A stretch of DNA of 64,000 nucleotides, taken from Bufo bufo. Taxonomy: Eukaryota > Chordata > Amphibia > Anura > Bufonidae. How positions within the stretch are numbered: position 1 is the first letter of the stretch; the number at the start of each line of letters is the position of its first letter. Under the pieces are notes generated by a model. The model made no database searches. It was given only the letters and a program-made list of their open reading frames with translations, and was not told where the DNA came from. Shown here piece by piece: positions 20,602 to 34,500 of this stretch. A program made the position numbers and the translations under genes. Where the stretch lies: NCBI RefSeq assembly GCF_905171765.1, contig NC_053392.1, positions 339,543,010 through 339,607,009 on the forward strand. Direction: 5' to 3'.

Positions 20602-21100
20602 GGCTACTTCCACACTAGTGTTTTAATTTTCCGGCATAGAGTTCCGTCACAGGGGCTCTATACCGGAAAAGAACTGATCAGGCATATCCCCATGCATTCT
20701 GAATGGAGAGTAACCAGTTTCGGATGCATCAGGATGTATTCAGTTCAGTCGTTTTAACTGATCAGGCAAAATATAAAACCGTAGCATGCTACAGTTTTAT
20801 CTCCGGCGAAAAAAACTGAAGACTTGCCTGAATGCCGGATCCGGCATTTTTCCCTATAGGAATGTATCAGTGCCGGATCCGTCATTCAAAATACTGGAAT
20901 GCTGGATCCGTCCTTCCGGCCTGCGCATGCGCAGACCGGTAAAAATGTGAAAAAAGATACAAGACTGATCCGTCTGTCCGCATGACAAGAGGAGAGACGG
21001 ATCCGTTCTTGCAATGCATTTGTGAGACGGATCCACATCCGGATCCGTCTCACAAATGCTTTCAGTCAGAGCCAGATCTGCCGCAAGTGTGAAAGTAGCC
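20602..21100. mobile_element. foldback MITE, GGCTACTTCCACACTAGTG family
   Basis: Inverted ends with TAA (20599-20601) and TTA (21101-21103) outside. The interior carries GGATCCG words and a palindromic ATCCGGATCC block near 21033-21048. Same family as 5009-5490. Confidence 0.8.
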
Positions 21101-21103
21101 TTA

Positions 21104-21430
21104 GTGTACAAACTGCATAAAAGAGGATTTGAGACTGGAAAACTGATTGAAGGGAGCATCAGTTACAAAAAAGTATAATAGATTGTAAATTCGGATGGCA
21201 ATGGTTCCCTCTTCATTTTCATGTTGGTTTTCTGCTTCTCCTGAATGTAAAGTGCTGTGAAATAGAAATGCCATAAGTTGATTTTTTATTTGCCACCTAT
21301 AGAAAAAGCAAACCATTTTCATTTTGTAATACAAAAGCAAAGAAGCCACAATATTATATATTTTATTAGTTTTTAATATTGTTTTCATTTTAACTTTTCA
21401 AACGATTTCCAGTTTAGAAAACGATACACT
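21104..21430. other. AT-rich sequence past the putative REV3L 3' end
   Basis: No gene recognised. Two more TTTATT words (polyadenylation signals on the minus strand) occur here, so the transcript could end later than proposed. Confidence 0.4.
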
Positions 21431-22372
21431 GACCACATAATTCCTTTTTTTTTATTTTTTTATACAGTTATACAAATAATCTAAATACACTGTCGTGTTC
21501 AGGATGATGGCAAATAAGATTTAACTGTACATAAGGAAAGAAAAATATTATAAGCATATTTAGAAACCATAGAAATGTCTATACAAAACAAGCAAAATGG
21601 AATAAATCTTATATTTAAAGTATTGCAACAGTCCCACAGTTTTATAACAAAAAGAAGGTCTTTGCACAGTTCCTCACAATGCCCCATTACAGCTAAAGCA
21701 AGACAGCAATAGATTTTTTTTAATTTTCCTTTTTCTTCTTTTTTAAGAAAATGACAAATCTGAAATGTTACACAGAAATACAATTTGCACATTCTGATCA
21801 AAAATAACAAAAAAAGATGGCAATGAGTGGAGCAAAACATGGAGGACACACACCGACCAACTGTATAAAATCCCATTGCACATTATTTTACTCCGTTGTT
21901 TCAAAAGTAAAAAAAGGCCTATTTACAAAATATTTTGCACTTAAACCTAGAAACAATATGGGTGCTCTAGAACTGAACCGAGGTCTGATACTGATGTATC
22001 AAAGAGAGGTGCATTCTGCTAGTCAAGATTTCAGTGCTCCTTCCTAGGCAGCGTACCGTGGAAGTAACCAAAGCCTATTGTAAGAAATGCATTTACACAA
22101 TGATTCCTCTAGCTGGTTCAAACCCCTGCATTATAAAACTGTATGTTACAAAGTTGAAATAAAAGGAAAAAAATACTTTGTACATTGTAGAAAGATAGCA
22201 ATACATAGGTTAACCCCCAGCACAGATGGAGATGAGTGTTACTCTGAATAATAGTCATATTAAACAAATCATAAAAATCATGAAAGCAATGCAATCCAAA
22301 ACAGCACCATGCACAAAAGTTTGAAGTGTGAAAAGCACGTAAAGATATAGCACCGGTCATCTCTTAACGCAT
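21430..22372 (-). other. rev3l: REV3L 3' UTR (putative)
   Basis: Non-coding sequence directly after the REV3L stop codon, reading on the minus strand. AATAAA at 21456-21451 (TTTATT on the plus strand) is the best polyadenylation signal. The length of about 0.9 kb is my estimate. Part of this sequence (22183-22365) has a diverged copy at about 26047-26660. Confidence 0.45.
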
Positions 22373-22513
22373 TCAGAACTGGTCAAGGAGCTGACGTAGA
22401 TAGGGAGCCTTCGAAAGTTCCCGACTTACTCGGGAGAGCTTGAAAAGTACTGGACAGTTCAGAGAAACACATTGGATCTGTTGGTCACAGCAGCCCGTGC
22501 AGTTCTTGCATAA
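22373..22513 (-). CDS. rev3l: REV3L last coding exon (CysB iron-sulfur cluster) and stop
   Basis: 141 bp coding part, acceptor CCATTCTAG, stop TGA at 22375-22373. Reads [20 protein letters not shown]; the four Cys of CxxC and CxxxxC hold the 4Fe-4S cluster that binds the POLD2-POLD3 accessory subunits. Ends [11 protein letters not shown], the conserved extreme C-terminus. Confidence 0.97.
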   Translation of the reverse strand, partial: LCKNCTGCCDQQIQCVSLNCPVLFKLSRVSRELSKAPYLRQLLDQF

Positions 22514-25500
22514 CTAGAATGGAAATATGGATATTGTGAACATTAGCGCCAACACTTTACACGGTTTTACATTACAAGGGAAGCAACCAAGACTTGGATA
22601 ACCTATGAAAAGGACACAGTTACAATTAGAGTTGAGCGAAGCGAGCTTCGGATACTTAATCCGAAGTCGCTTTGTTCAAAACTTCGGAATAATACTGCAC
22701 GGAGATTTGTCTCCATACATTATCAGAATGTATGGGCTCCGACGAGCTGAAGTTAGTTATTTACAAGTCAGCTTAGGTTCCGACTACTAACTTCGGCTCA
22801 TCGGAGTCCATACCATCTAATACTGTATGGAGACGAATCTCCGTACAGTATTATTCCGAAACTTTGAACGAAGAGACTTCGGATTAAGCATCCGAAGCTC
22901 GCTTCACTCAACTCTAGTTAAATCAATTTCAATCAAGGTAACTGTCTCTAAAATTAGGAAGGGAAGGCAGCAACACCAGTTACTACTTTTACAATTTAAA
23001 GGGATATTCCAATAATACAATGGACAAAGGAAAACTATTAGATTAATGGGTGTCTGATTCCTGTCTGAATTGGGCCCCATGTACCCTGGCTGGATGCTGC
23101 AGTATTCGAGCATCTCTAACGGACTGCTATAGATAGCAGGGTACAGTGCTTAGCTATGTCTGGCAGGGATCCTTGTGATTAGTGGCGTTCCCAGTGGTTA
23201 GACCCCACTGATCTAACATGTTAACATGTTGTAACCGGAATAATCCTTTAACAGTAGGCATGGGGTAGTTGTGGGGGTTCCTTAGGAAAGCAACATTTTT
23301 CTGCCCTACATTATGAAATCAAATGAATTGTATTGGTGATTGTGTTATATACAGTACATTTCATAGCATCCACTAATTGGACTGTCCCTATGAACATTAC
23401 AGTTCGTTTATATATATATATACACACATACATACACACGGTATATATATTTACCTTCACTAGCTGGTCTTGTCTGTATTCCAATTCCCGAATTTCTTGA
23501 TTGAGAATCACTACAACATGCTGTGGTTCACTCCTACATTTACTACAGATCCCATGTTGTGTCAGTTCATCGCATATGGGACAATGCAACGTTGTGAAAT
23601 ACTGAGATATTGTGCCTTTCCTTGCATCCAGTTCATGTCGCATTGTAGAGTATGCGGAGTATGCCTTCTGGATCTGACAAAGGAAACACAGAGCAGTCGT
23701 ATGTATGAGTACATCACCAATACACAGGCATTCAGTGTGTCTACGGGCAGATTTCATGCAACACTACACAGACATACAATCATCAAAAAGATATATATTA
23801 TTTATTATTAAAGCACCATTCATTCCATGGAGCTGTACATAGGATACAGGGAATACATACATAATACAGACAATTGCACTAAGCATGAACACGACGAGTT
23901 ACAGATTGGTACAGAAGGAGAGAGGGCCCTGCCCTCGAGGGCTTACAACCTACAAGGTATGGAGGAAGGACACAGTAGGTGAGGGTAAAGCTGGTCATAG
24001 GAGTATAGCTGCAGCAGGGTCACTGGTTGTAGGCTTGTCTGAAGATTTGGGTTTTCAGGTTTCTATTGAAGGATTCCACTCTAGGTGAGAGTCTGATATG
24101 TTGGGGTAGAGAGTTCCAGAGTATAGGGGATGCACAGGAGAAATCTTGGAGGCGATTGTGGGAAGAGGTGATAAGAGGAGAGGAGAGAAGGAGGTCTTGT
24201 GAGGATCGGAGATTACGTGTGGGGATGTATCGGTAAACTGGCTCAGAGATGTATGGAGGGGACAGGTTGTGGACGGCTTTATACGTATTTGTAAGAGCAA
24301 CAGGGTGAAAGGTGGATTAGCTGGGCAGCAGAGCTGAGGAAAGATTGGGCGGGTGCGAGACTGCTAGATGGAACGCCACAAAAGAGGATGTAGCAGTAGT
24401 CTAGGCGGGAGATAAGGGCATGTACAAGCATTTTTGCAGACTCATGGATGAGGAATGCGCGGATGCAGCAGATATTTTTGAGTTGGAGACGGCAGGTGGT
24501 GGAAAGGGCTTTGATGTGTGGTCTGAAGGAGAGGGCAGAATCCAAGGTCACTCCAAGGCAGCGGACTTCGTTGACCGGGGAAAGTGTGCAGCCATTGATC
24601 GTGGTAGATAGGTCTGTTGGGGGGGTTGAGCAAGATGGGGGAAAGATCATTTTGTTTTATCCACATTAAGTTTTAGAAAGAGAGTCGAGAAGGAGGATAT
24701 GGAAGATAGGCATTGTGGGATTCTGGATAGTAAGGTGGTGATGTCTGGACCAAAGAGGTAGATTTGTGTGTCATCAGCATAAAAGTGATACTGAAAGCCG
24801 TGGGACACTATGAGCTGTACCAGGCCGAAGGTGTAGATAGAGAAGAGCAGGGGTCCTAGGACAGAGCCTTGCGGGACACCAACAGAGAGGGAATGAGAAG
24901 AGGGGTGGTGTGAGAGTAGAAGACGCTAAATATCTAGTCTGTGAGGTATGATGTGATCCAGGAGAGGGCCAGCTCGGTGATGCCAAGAGATGAGAGAATT
25001 TGTAACAGAAGGGAGTGGTCGACTGTGTCAAAGGCAGATGACAGGTCAAGGAGAAGGAGGACAGGAGTAATGTTTTGGGACCTAAGTGAATGTCTTTCTG
25101 GAAAGTACATTCGCTGTGACTTGCTAGTGATAAAGATGAGTTCTGCATCTAAAATACATCTCACACATCCCCTTAGTCTCTCTTATTGTATGGTCACTCA
25201 GAAGCTATGTCCATAGGATGGTGCAAACTGGATGAATCTAGTTTCTACTGGTATAGTATTGGGGGGCCAGGAGAACTTCCATATGTGTAATGTTTCCTGT
25301 ACAGTATGTAATTTGCATCATGTCTAGTCTTCATAGTAATAGGAAAATATGCCGTTCTGCTTTGTAGGCCTCGTTCACACTTCAGTGTTTGGTCAGTGAT
25401 TTTCGTTAGTGATTTGTGAGCAAAAAACAGGTGTGGGTTAAAACCACAGAACAGGTGCAGATCTTTCCATTATACCGTTTCACTTATCACTTTTGGCTCA

Positions 25501-28500
25501 CAAATCACTGATGGAAATCACTGACCAAACACTAAAGTGTGAACAAGGCCTTACACAGATTTGATAAATGTAATCCCACCTAATTATGTCAGCTGATAAT
25601 AAAATTCTCTTGCAGGGCTTTGTTCCCCAGATAAAGATACTTGGAAACATTGTATCTACATCAGGGGTAGGCAACCTCCGGCACTCCAGCTGTTGTGAAA
25701 CTATAACTCCCAGCATGCATACTTGTTCTGCTCTTCTAAGAACTCTCATAGAAATGAATGAAGCATGCTGGGAATTGTAGTTTCACAACAGCTGGAGTGC
25801 CGAAGGTTGCTGATCCCTGATCTACATCCTTCTTTCTCTCCGGTAGCATCGTAATAGACTCCATTTGAAACACAATGACAGACTTGGAGGCCCTTTGAAG
25901 GCTCTCCCAAATTCCAGAAATTAGGGTTTCCATAACACTAGTCATTAGATTCGCCAGGTTTAAAAACTGCTTTTTGGGGTTTTAAGGGGGTTGTCCGGCC
26001 TAGCAGCAGACTTAAACACTGACAAAAGGCACGTCACGGCACATGTAGAAAGACAGCGATATATAGGTCAACCACAAAGCACAGATGGGGATGAGTGTTA
26101 AGCCTCATTCACACGTCAGTGTTTTCCATCAGTGATTGTGAGCCAGAACCAGGATTGGAGCCTCCAGACAAAGTATAAGGGAAAGATCTGCACCTGTTCT
26201 GTGTTTAGAGCCGCACCTTGTTTGGCTCACAATCACTGATGGAAATCACTGACCAATACACTGACGTGTGAATGAGGTATTACACTGAATAAGGCCTCAT
26301 GCACATGACCGTTGTTTTGGTCCGCATCCGAGCCGCTGTATTTGCGGCTTGGATGCGGACCCATTCACTTCAATGGGGCCGCAAAAGATGCGGACAGCAC
26401 TCCGTGTGCTGCCTGCATCCGTTGCTCTGTTACGTGGTCCGCAAAAAAAAAAAATATATAACCTGTCCTATTCTTGTCCATTTAGGCATAGGCAGTTATA
26501 TCAATGGCTGTCCGCGCCGGATCCGCAATTTGTGGACTGCAAAACACACAACGCTGGGGGGCAAGAGGCCTAAATCATATAAAAAATTAATGAAAGCATT
26601 GCAATTCAGTTTGTAGTGAGATAAACTCGTAGAGCAGATACGGATCTCGTCACTTCATTCACACAGGGACCCAAACAGACTGGGATAGGAACTGTGGTGC
26701 TTGAATAGCGGGATGTTGTGTAGAGTAGGAGACTTTTTTATGGTCCAGTCAGTGCTCAAGTCTGCTGTTAGGCCCAACAACTTCTGTTGTATTGTAAGGA
26801 TTGGCAAAATATGAAAAATGTTTCAGTGTGTGACATTTATACTATGGTGATACTGCTGAACATGTACCTATGACTTCCCTCATGCATTTTGTCCTCCAAA
26901 CAAGGCTGGTTCTTAAAAGGGTTTTCCAGGATTTTATTTTTTACTGAGGACTTATTCTCAGGATAGGTCATCAGTATAAGCAGCAGAGCTCCTGTGAGTG
27001 CCACTGCCTTCTCGCAGCTTACCAAGCACAGTGCCGTACATTGTATAACAGATGTGATTGATACTGCATTCAGCCCCATTCACTTGAAAGGGGCTAGGCT
27101 GCTCCTAGGCCACGTGACACATGAACGTGTCATCACTTGGCTTGGGAAAAGCAGAGGGCAGGCCGCGGTGCTCACAGGAGCGCCAGTGCCTTCTCAAACT
27201 GCTGACCGCAGGGGTCCCAGGTGTTTGACCCCCACCAATCAGATACTGATGACCTATCCTGAGGGTAGGTCATCAGTAGAAAATCTCGGAAAACCCGTTT
27301 AATTATGTATATACTATTACTGTATATACAGTTATCTAAAACAGTGTTCTTACCCTTGGTAATTCATCGTACCAACTGAATACATCCACTCCAATGAGAG
27401 AAAAGATTCTGTTTAGTGGTGGCAGTATTTGCTTAGTGATGTAGTAGGTTGCATTTAGTCTCAGATTATGGTCTTGGAGGACATCAATAGGCCGTCTCAC
27501 AAGCTGAATAAGGGGTACGCCAGGTGAACCATACACAATCACATACGGCACTCTTTCTCCAACACGTGGTTCAGAGCGACGGTCATATGCTACCATTTTC
27601 CTGTGAAAAAAAAAAAGCTGTGGTAAAGATCAAATGGTCCCAGGATTTGGTTTTACACCATAGTTGTAACATACAGTCAGGTCCATAAATATTGGGACAT
27701 CAACTAAATTCTAACATTTTTGGTTCTATACAGCACCACAATGGATTTGAAACGAACATGATGTGCTTTAACTGCAGACTGTCAGCTTTAATTTGAGGGT
27801 ATTTACATCCAAATCAGGTGAACGGTGTAGGAATTAAAACAGTTTGCATATGTGCCTCCCACTTGTTAAGGAACTAAAAGTAATGGGACAATTGGCTTCT
27901 CAGCTGTTCAATGGCCAGGTGTGTGTTATTCCCGCATTATCCCAATTACAATGAGCAGATAAAAGGTCCAGAGTTCATTTCAAATGTGCTATTTGCATTT
28001 GGAATCTGTTGCTGTCAACTCTCAAGATGAGATCCAAAGAGCTGTCACTATCAGTGAAGCAAGCCATCATAAGGCTGAAAAAACACAACAAACCCATCAG
28101 AGATAGCAAAAATGTTAGGCGTGGCCAAAACAACTGTTTGGAACATTCTTAAAAAGAAGGACCGCACTGGTGAGCTCAGCAACACCAAAAGACCCGGAAG
28201 ACCACGGAAAACAACTGTGGTGGATGACCGAATAATTATTTCCCTGGTGAAGAAAACACCCTTCACAACAGTTGGCCAGATCAAGAACACTTTCCAGGAG
28301 GTAGGTGTATGTGTGTCAAAGTCAACAATCAAGAGAAGACTTCACCAGAGTGAATACAGAGGGTTCACCACAAGATGTAAACCATTGGTGAGCCTCAAAA
28401 ACAGAAAGGCCAGATTAGAGTTTGCCAAACGACATCTAAAAAAGCCTTCACAGTTCTGGAACAACATCCTATGGACAGATGAGACCAAGATCAACTTGTA

Positions 28501-31500
28501 CCAGAGTGATGGGAAGAGAAGAGTATGGAGAAGGAAAGGAACTGCTCATGATCCTAAGCATACCACCTCATCAGTGAAGCATGGTGGTGGTAGTGTCATG
28601 GCGTGGGCATGTATGGCTGCCAATGGAACTGGTTCTCTTGTATTTATTGATGATGTGACTGCTGACAAAAGCAGCAGGATGAATTCTGAAGTGTTTCGGG
28701 CAATATTATCTGCTCATATTCAGCTAAATGCTTCAGAACTCATTGGACGGCGCTTCACAGTGCAGATGGACAATGACCCAAAGCATACTGCAAAAGCAAC
28801 CAAAGAGTTTTTTAAGGGAAAGAAGTGGAATGTTATGCAATGGCCAAATCAATCACCTGACTTGAATCCGATTGAGAATGCATTTCACTTGCTGAAGACA
28901 AAACTGAAGGGAAAATGCCCCAAGAACAAGCAGGAACTGAAGACAGTTGCAGTAGAGGCCTGGCAGAGCATCACCAGGGATGAAACCCAGCGTCTGGTGA
29001 TGTCTATGCGTTCCAGACTTCAGGCTGTAATTGACTGCAAAGGATTTGCAACCAAGTATTAAAAAGTGAAAGTTTGATTTATGATTATTATTCTGTCCCA
29101 TTACTTTTGGTCCCTTAACAAGTTGGTGGCACATATGTAAACTGTTGTAATTCCTACACCGTTCACCTGATTTGGCTGTAAATACCCTCAAATTAAAGCT
29201 GACAGTCTGCAGTTAAAGCACATTTTGTTAGTTTCATTGTGGTGGTGTATAGAGCCAAAAATTTTAGAATTGTGTCGATGTCCCAATATTTATGGACCTG
29301 GCTGTATGTAAGAAATATGCATCTCTTCTACTCAATGTTGCTTACATCACATCAAAAGAGTTGTGCTTTCAAATACATTTATACTTATCAATTATGTGGA
29401 TTATAAACATATCTCATAAGCAACGCACTGTGCACACTCACAGTTTGATAGGTGCAATGCAATCCATGTCTTGTGATTTACATTATCAAAGCTTCAAAAA
29501 CAGGTAGAACAAAATCATATCAGACAGGTGATCAACTGCGTGAAGCCATATTGCCTTTCCATGTGTTACCTTGTGAGTTCCAGTGCTGGCACACACGCTC
29601 CTGGTCTGTAAGCAAAGCTTCCTCGGTATTCCTTGGCAAAGATAAGATCCTGCATGCTGGCCTTCCCTTCCAGAAGCTTCATACATTGTCTCTGGACATA
29701 CTGCTTGATCTGACTTATATCTCTGGTTTCAAATAGCAGCTTAATAGAACGTTCAAGTATCTAGTAATACAGAAGAGCAAAAAAAAAATAATGTAACTTT
29801 GGAGAAGCAATCACTGAAAGAAAGAGAAATACCATATTTTGCATTAGGTCTGATCCACTGGTGTGTTGGAAAGGGGATACTATGCTTATGGAATACAAAA
29901 AACCTTGGCCACAAAAGAGGTTATCCCTAAAATATTACTATGCAATGAACAGGGCATTGGAAATAAAGTCTTATTGCAATATACATGCCATAAAATATTG
30001 TTAGGTTTTGATGTACAATACATTTTCCTCTCTGATGGTGCCTCTTGCTGTTTCTCATGTGGCCAAAATTCTAGTCCTCTAATCCATCTTCTCCAGCATT
30101 CAGTGGCTTAGTAGCTTCCCTGCTCCCCCCATTGATGCCAGCATGAAGTGAATACGCAGTGAAGCGCTCCAGACAAATTTCATTCATTTGTCCCTACTTC
30201 TAAATTTATAAAACACCTATTTATTTATTTTTAATTCATGGGATAACTCATACTAAGGTTCAAGTCTATACTTCTAATGGATTCGGAGGGCTATGAATGA
30301 GAAACCGAATTTCATGCCAACTCTATTATTTTATTGTGCCCACAGATACAGAAAGCAATTGGTTTATGAAGAGGGTTGCCTATTAAATGGGTTCTCCAGG
30401 CGTTTTTTCTTTGTTTTTTAAGGAAATTCCAGAGACTTCTCACTTTTAACTGTAGCTTCACCACAGGTGGTCACTGCTATTGTCTCTTAACAACACTGAT
30501 TAATATATAGGTCTTCTTCTTACCTTACCAACAGCAGGGCAGGCATCTCTGCGCACAGTCTCTATGCCTTTTGCATCAAAAACTGGATCCTTCTGGTCAA
30601 GGGTTTCATACATATAACCCACGTATCTCTTCTTGGTTTGCAAAACACAGGGAAGATACACCTACAAGATGGAGAAGTGTAATATGTGGGTAATAGGAAG
30701 ATAACAGAAACTACAAAGTCAGCACCAGGTAACATTTCTTACCCACTTGTACTACTACCATATACAAATGTTTTCTTAGAGATTATAATAAGTAGATGGG
30801 TAACAAGCACTGGCTGTAAGGAGATGATATAAACAATGGGGCCATGTCCACGCTCATACTGTAATGCAACAAGTCAAATGTCAAATACTATGATGGAAGT
30901 GTCTTAGCTATATTGCTATAAACATTCCGAAGAGAATGAGTCAAACTTCTTGAATAAGCTTCTAGACCTTTTTACAAGACTGTAGACTTTTAAATACTAC
31001 TAATAAACGGTAATAAATGGTAAATTACCGTATATGGATTGTACTTTTCATTTTGCTGTGATTGTGTCCCCTCGTACATATCAAATCTGCACTAGCATTG
31101 CTTTACAGAGGACCTGTCACCACTCCAGATATGTCCGTTTTAATAGCTGCATGCATTCCCCATGTAATAACGATTCTGGAACATCTATTCTTATGGCTCT
31201 ATGTTGTCCCATTCCTTTATTATTCCTACTAGAAGTTATGAATGAATTGCTAGCAGTCTGCAGTAAGGGTACAGAGGGGTGGTAACCAGGTTGGGGGGGG
31301 GGTGTACCTCCACAGACTGCCTCTATCCAATCAGTGCTGCCATTTTCAGACTGTGCAGGTACCCCCCCCCCCCCCAACTGGTTCCCCCCCCCCCCCCCCC
31401 AACTGGTTACCCTCTGTCTGTACCCTTACTGCAGACTGCTAGCAGCTAGTTACATAGACATTTTACTATCACTGCCCCTGTTTCTGCTTTGACACGTCCA

Positions 31501-34500
31501 TGTACATAACATCACAGAAAATGAGAAAGAGCTGCATGGACATGGTCATGTGACCACAACCAAAAACAGAAGATAGGAGCAAGGAAGGTGAAATAAATAA
31601 ATGACAAAATTACAGCTACCTTCATAAGTGATTATGTTAAAGGATGTTAATGCAAACCGGAAAACTCCTTTAAAGGGATATTTCCATCTGAAACAATGGG
31701 GGCATATCGCTAGGATATACCCCCATTGTCTGATAGGTGTGGGTCCCACCTCTGGGACCCACGCCTACACCGAGAACAGAGCGGGGAAGGTGGTCGCCGG
31801 AGGACCCCGGGTCCGGCCACCACCAAGCACTCTCACGGTAGTAGTGAGTGGGAGTGCAACGCGCTTGCGCAGCCACTGCTCAGTTATTTTCGTCAGCCCT
31901 CTAGAAATGAATAGAGGGCGGCTGCACATGCGCATTGCGCCCTCCACAACTTTCGGGGCTCCGTTCTTGGTGTAGGTGCAGGTACCAGAGGAGCTTCTTT
32001 TATTGAAAAATCCATAATACCATACCATATTTTTCGCCCCATAAGACTCACCCCCCCCACACACACAAAAGTGGGGGGGGGGGGGGGGAAAATGCCCCTG
32101 CGTCTTATGGGGCGAATACTAATGAGGGCTTCCATTATGGAAGCGCTCATTAGTACAGGAGGACCAGGAATCAGTGAAGGCTCTGTACTAACTGTTTCCT
32201 GGCCCTCGGCTGTCAGCTGTGCACAGCGTGAGGGTGCTCTGTGACTTCACGCTGTGCGCACCAGTTTACAGCACAGCCGGTGGCAGGATGAAGAGGATCA
32301 CACTGGAGGAGAGGAGCGGCGGAGTCCGGAGCAGGAAAGGTAAGTGCTTTTTTATATTATTCCATAGGAGCCTGATATAAGGCTTCTGTTGGCTGATATT
32401 ACATGGCTGGGGGCTGGTGAGAGGCAATAGGGCTGATATAACTCTGCTGGGGGCTGGTGACAGGCAATGGGGGCTGATATAACGCTGTTGGGGGCTGGTG
32501 AGAGGCAATAGGGGCTGATATAAGGCTGCTGGAGGCTAATGAGAAGCAATGGGGGGGTTAAAGGGAGGCTGCTGGGGGCTAGTGAGAGGCATGAGGGCTG
32601 TTATGAGGCTGCTGGGGGCTGATGAGAGGCAATGGTGGCTGGAGAGAGGCATATGGGGGGCTGATGAGTGGCATGGGGTTCTTACCTGAGGTCTGATTGG
32701 GGGTCATTCACATTGGGGTCTGAGCTGAGGTCTTATGAACATTGGGAGTCTTATTGGGGCTGTCAGCTGAGGTCCGATTAAGAAAAAAAATATTTTTCAA
32801 TAGACCTTTGGTCAGACCCCCGATCTTATTGTCCTCCTCTAAAGTGAAAAATACGGTTGTCCATAGGCCAAGAAGTCTAACATCCCCCCATGGATCAATA
32901 GCGGTCTTATATCTAATGTAGAATCCCAACAACCATATAAACCTATTTCCAGCATCCATCATGGTTCAGCTGGTTGACATTGGAAAGAGGGCGACACAAC
33001 TTGATGACTGCTCAAAATGGAACCTCTTTCCTTCATAGGGCAACATCCTGGCATAATCAATTATCACTGCTGTGGAGTTCTTGCTCTTTATCCTCCTTTT
33101 CTATATACCTATTGCACTTATTTAAAGTAAACCTTCTGGTGAATTTTCTATTATGACCCAAGTAAATAATGCATTTTTATTCTCATAATACAATACCTTT
33201 TCAAACTTTAGCTTCACTGGCTTTGGGTTTGTGGCAGTGACCGCTTCAGCAATTTCTTGCCCTATTTTGAAGGACTGTTCCTTTGTTGCCCCTTTCAGGA
33301 GCACAAACATACTACAAAATATAAGGATAATATACAATATAAATGGTTATCGGAAGGCAGCATTTGCCACAATTATGTGTACAGTCTGTGATAATATACC
33401 CTCAGTAAGAAAAGCTTGTTACCTCAAGTTGAATATTCTTGAGTTAATATCTGCGAATAATGCTATAATTCTTCTATAAAATTATTCTATGATATCTCTG
33501 CTGAGGTCATGAGACGGACCCTCACAGATGGACATCCACAAATAAATGGGTTTGTTTGCTCATCCGTTCTAACATATGAAAATGTCAGTCTGATGCAAAT
33601 CGGTATTGAACGCATCTGGCAGCTCAACAAGTGCAAGTACCCGTTATGAGGAATCTTTACCTCACACTTCTAACCAACCTATACAGAATGCGTTTCCAGT
33701 GCTATGTAAATCATGTTTATTTTACAATGGAAAGCTCTGCAACTTCTATTATACTGTGTTTTAATTCTTTACCACTGTTAAGAATTGATTAATACCGTTC
33801 ATTATCATGCATTTCTCTTTGCATGCTGTCTAGTCCTGTCAATCAAAAGGAAGGGGGAAGTGTGCAGAGCACAGGGGGTGTTATAAAGCAGTGCTCCAAG
33901 GATTCAGCCCTGACTCCTGGTGCTCCAATTGCTCATTTGCATATGAATAAAAACACAGATTTCTGATTTAATAGGGTTGATCCTGGTTGACAGAGCCTCT
34001 TTAAATTGGCAACGACTTGTGTTCCCTGTGTAATAACAATTCTGAAGCATCTTTTCTTATGGCTATATTGTGCCATTACTGAACTATTCCTACTTGACGT
34101 TTATGAATGAATTACTAGCTGTTTGCAATGAAGATCCACATAGGTGGTACCAGATGGTGGTCTGTGGCACACCGGCAACACCGTTTGGATAGTGTCGGAC
34201 TATACAGAGATATGCCCTAAATTAGAAACACACTTTTAGTGAAAACTGGTAGCAATTCATCCATAACTTCTAGCAGGAATAACTTTCTTATTTTTCATTG
34301 ATATGGCTATATGAGACCTTTTTTACTGCAGGAGAAAGTGTATTACGTATCAGGGTTGCTTAGGGGTAGATATAGATTACTGCGTAATTCACATATGTTT
34401 GCATTGCGAATGTACAAAAAAGCTATTTTGGACTTTTTTTTATTTTATATGTTACACCATTCATATTTCACACAGAATAACCGGTTAAACTAATACCTCA

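Larger units (their letters stand above)
23800..25165 (-). mobile_element. L2/CR1-type LINE, 3' part, 5'-truncated
   Basis: The minus-strand sequence holds RT remnants followed by a LINE tail: a stretch like TAAGCCCTCGAGGGCAGGGC, CTGTACCAATCTGTAACTCG, ATGTACAGCTCCATGGAATG, and a terminal run of TAATAATAAA units. Such tails are typical of vertebrate L2-type LINEs. It lies in the REV3L intron before exon n and in the same orientation as the gene. Confidence 0.85.
26047..26660. repeat. diverged copy of REV3L 3'-UTR-like sequence, split by two MITEs
   Basis: Segments 26047-26100, 26283-26290 and 26573-26660, read together, align with 22183-22365 in the same orientation. Shared words include GTAGAAAGA, ACAGATGGRGATGAGTGTTA, CTGAATAA, AATCATA and ATGAAAGCA. 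Two foldback elements interrupt it. It lies in the intron between exons m and n, about 3.8 kb from the UTR. Confidence 0.7.
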
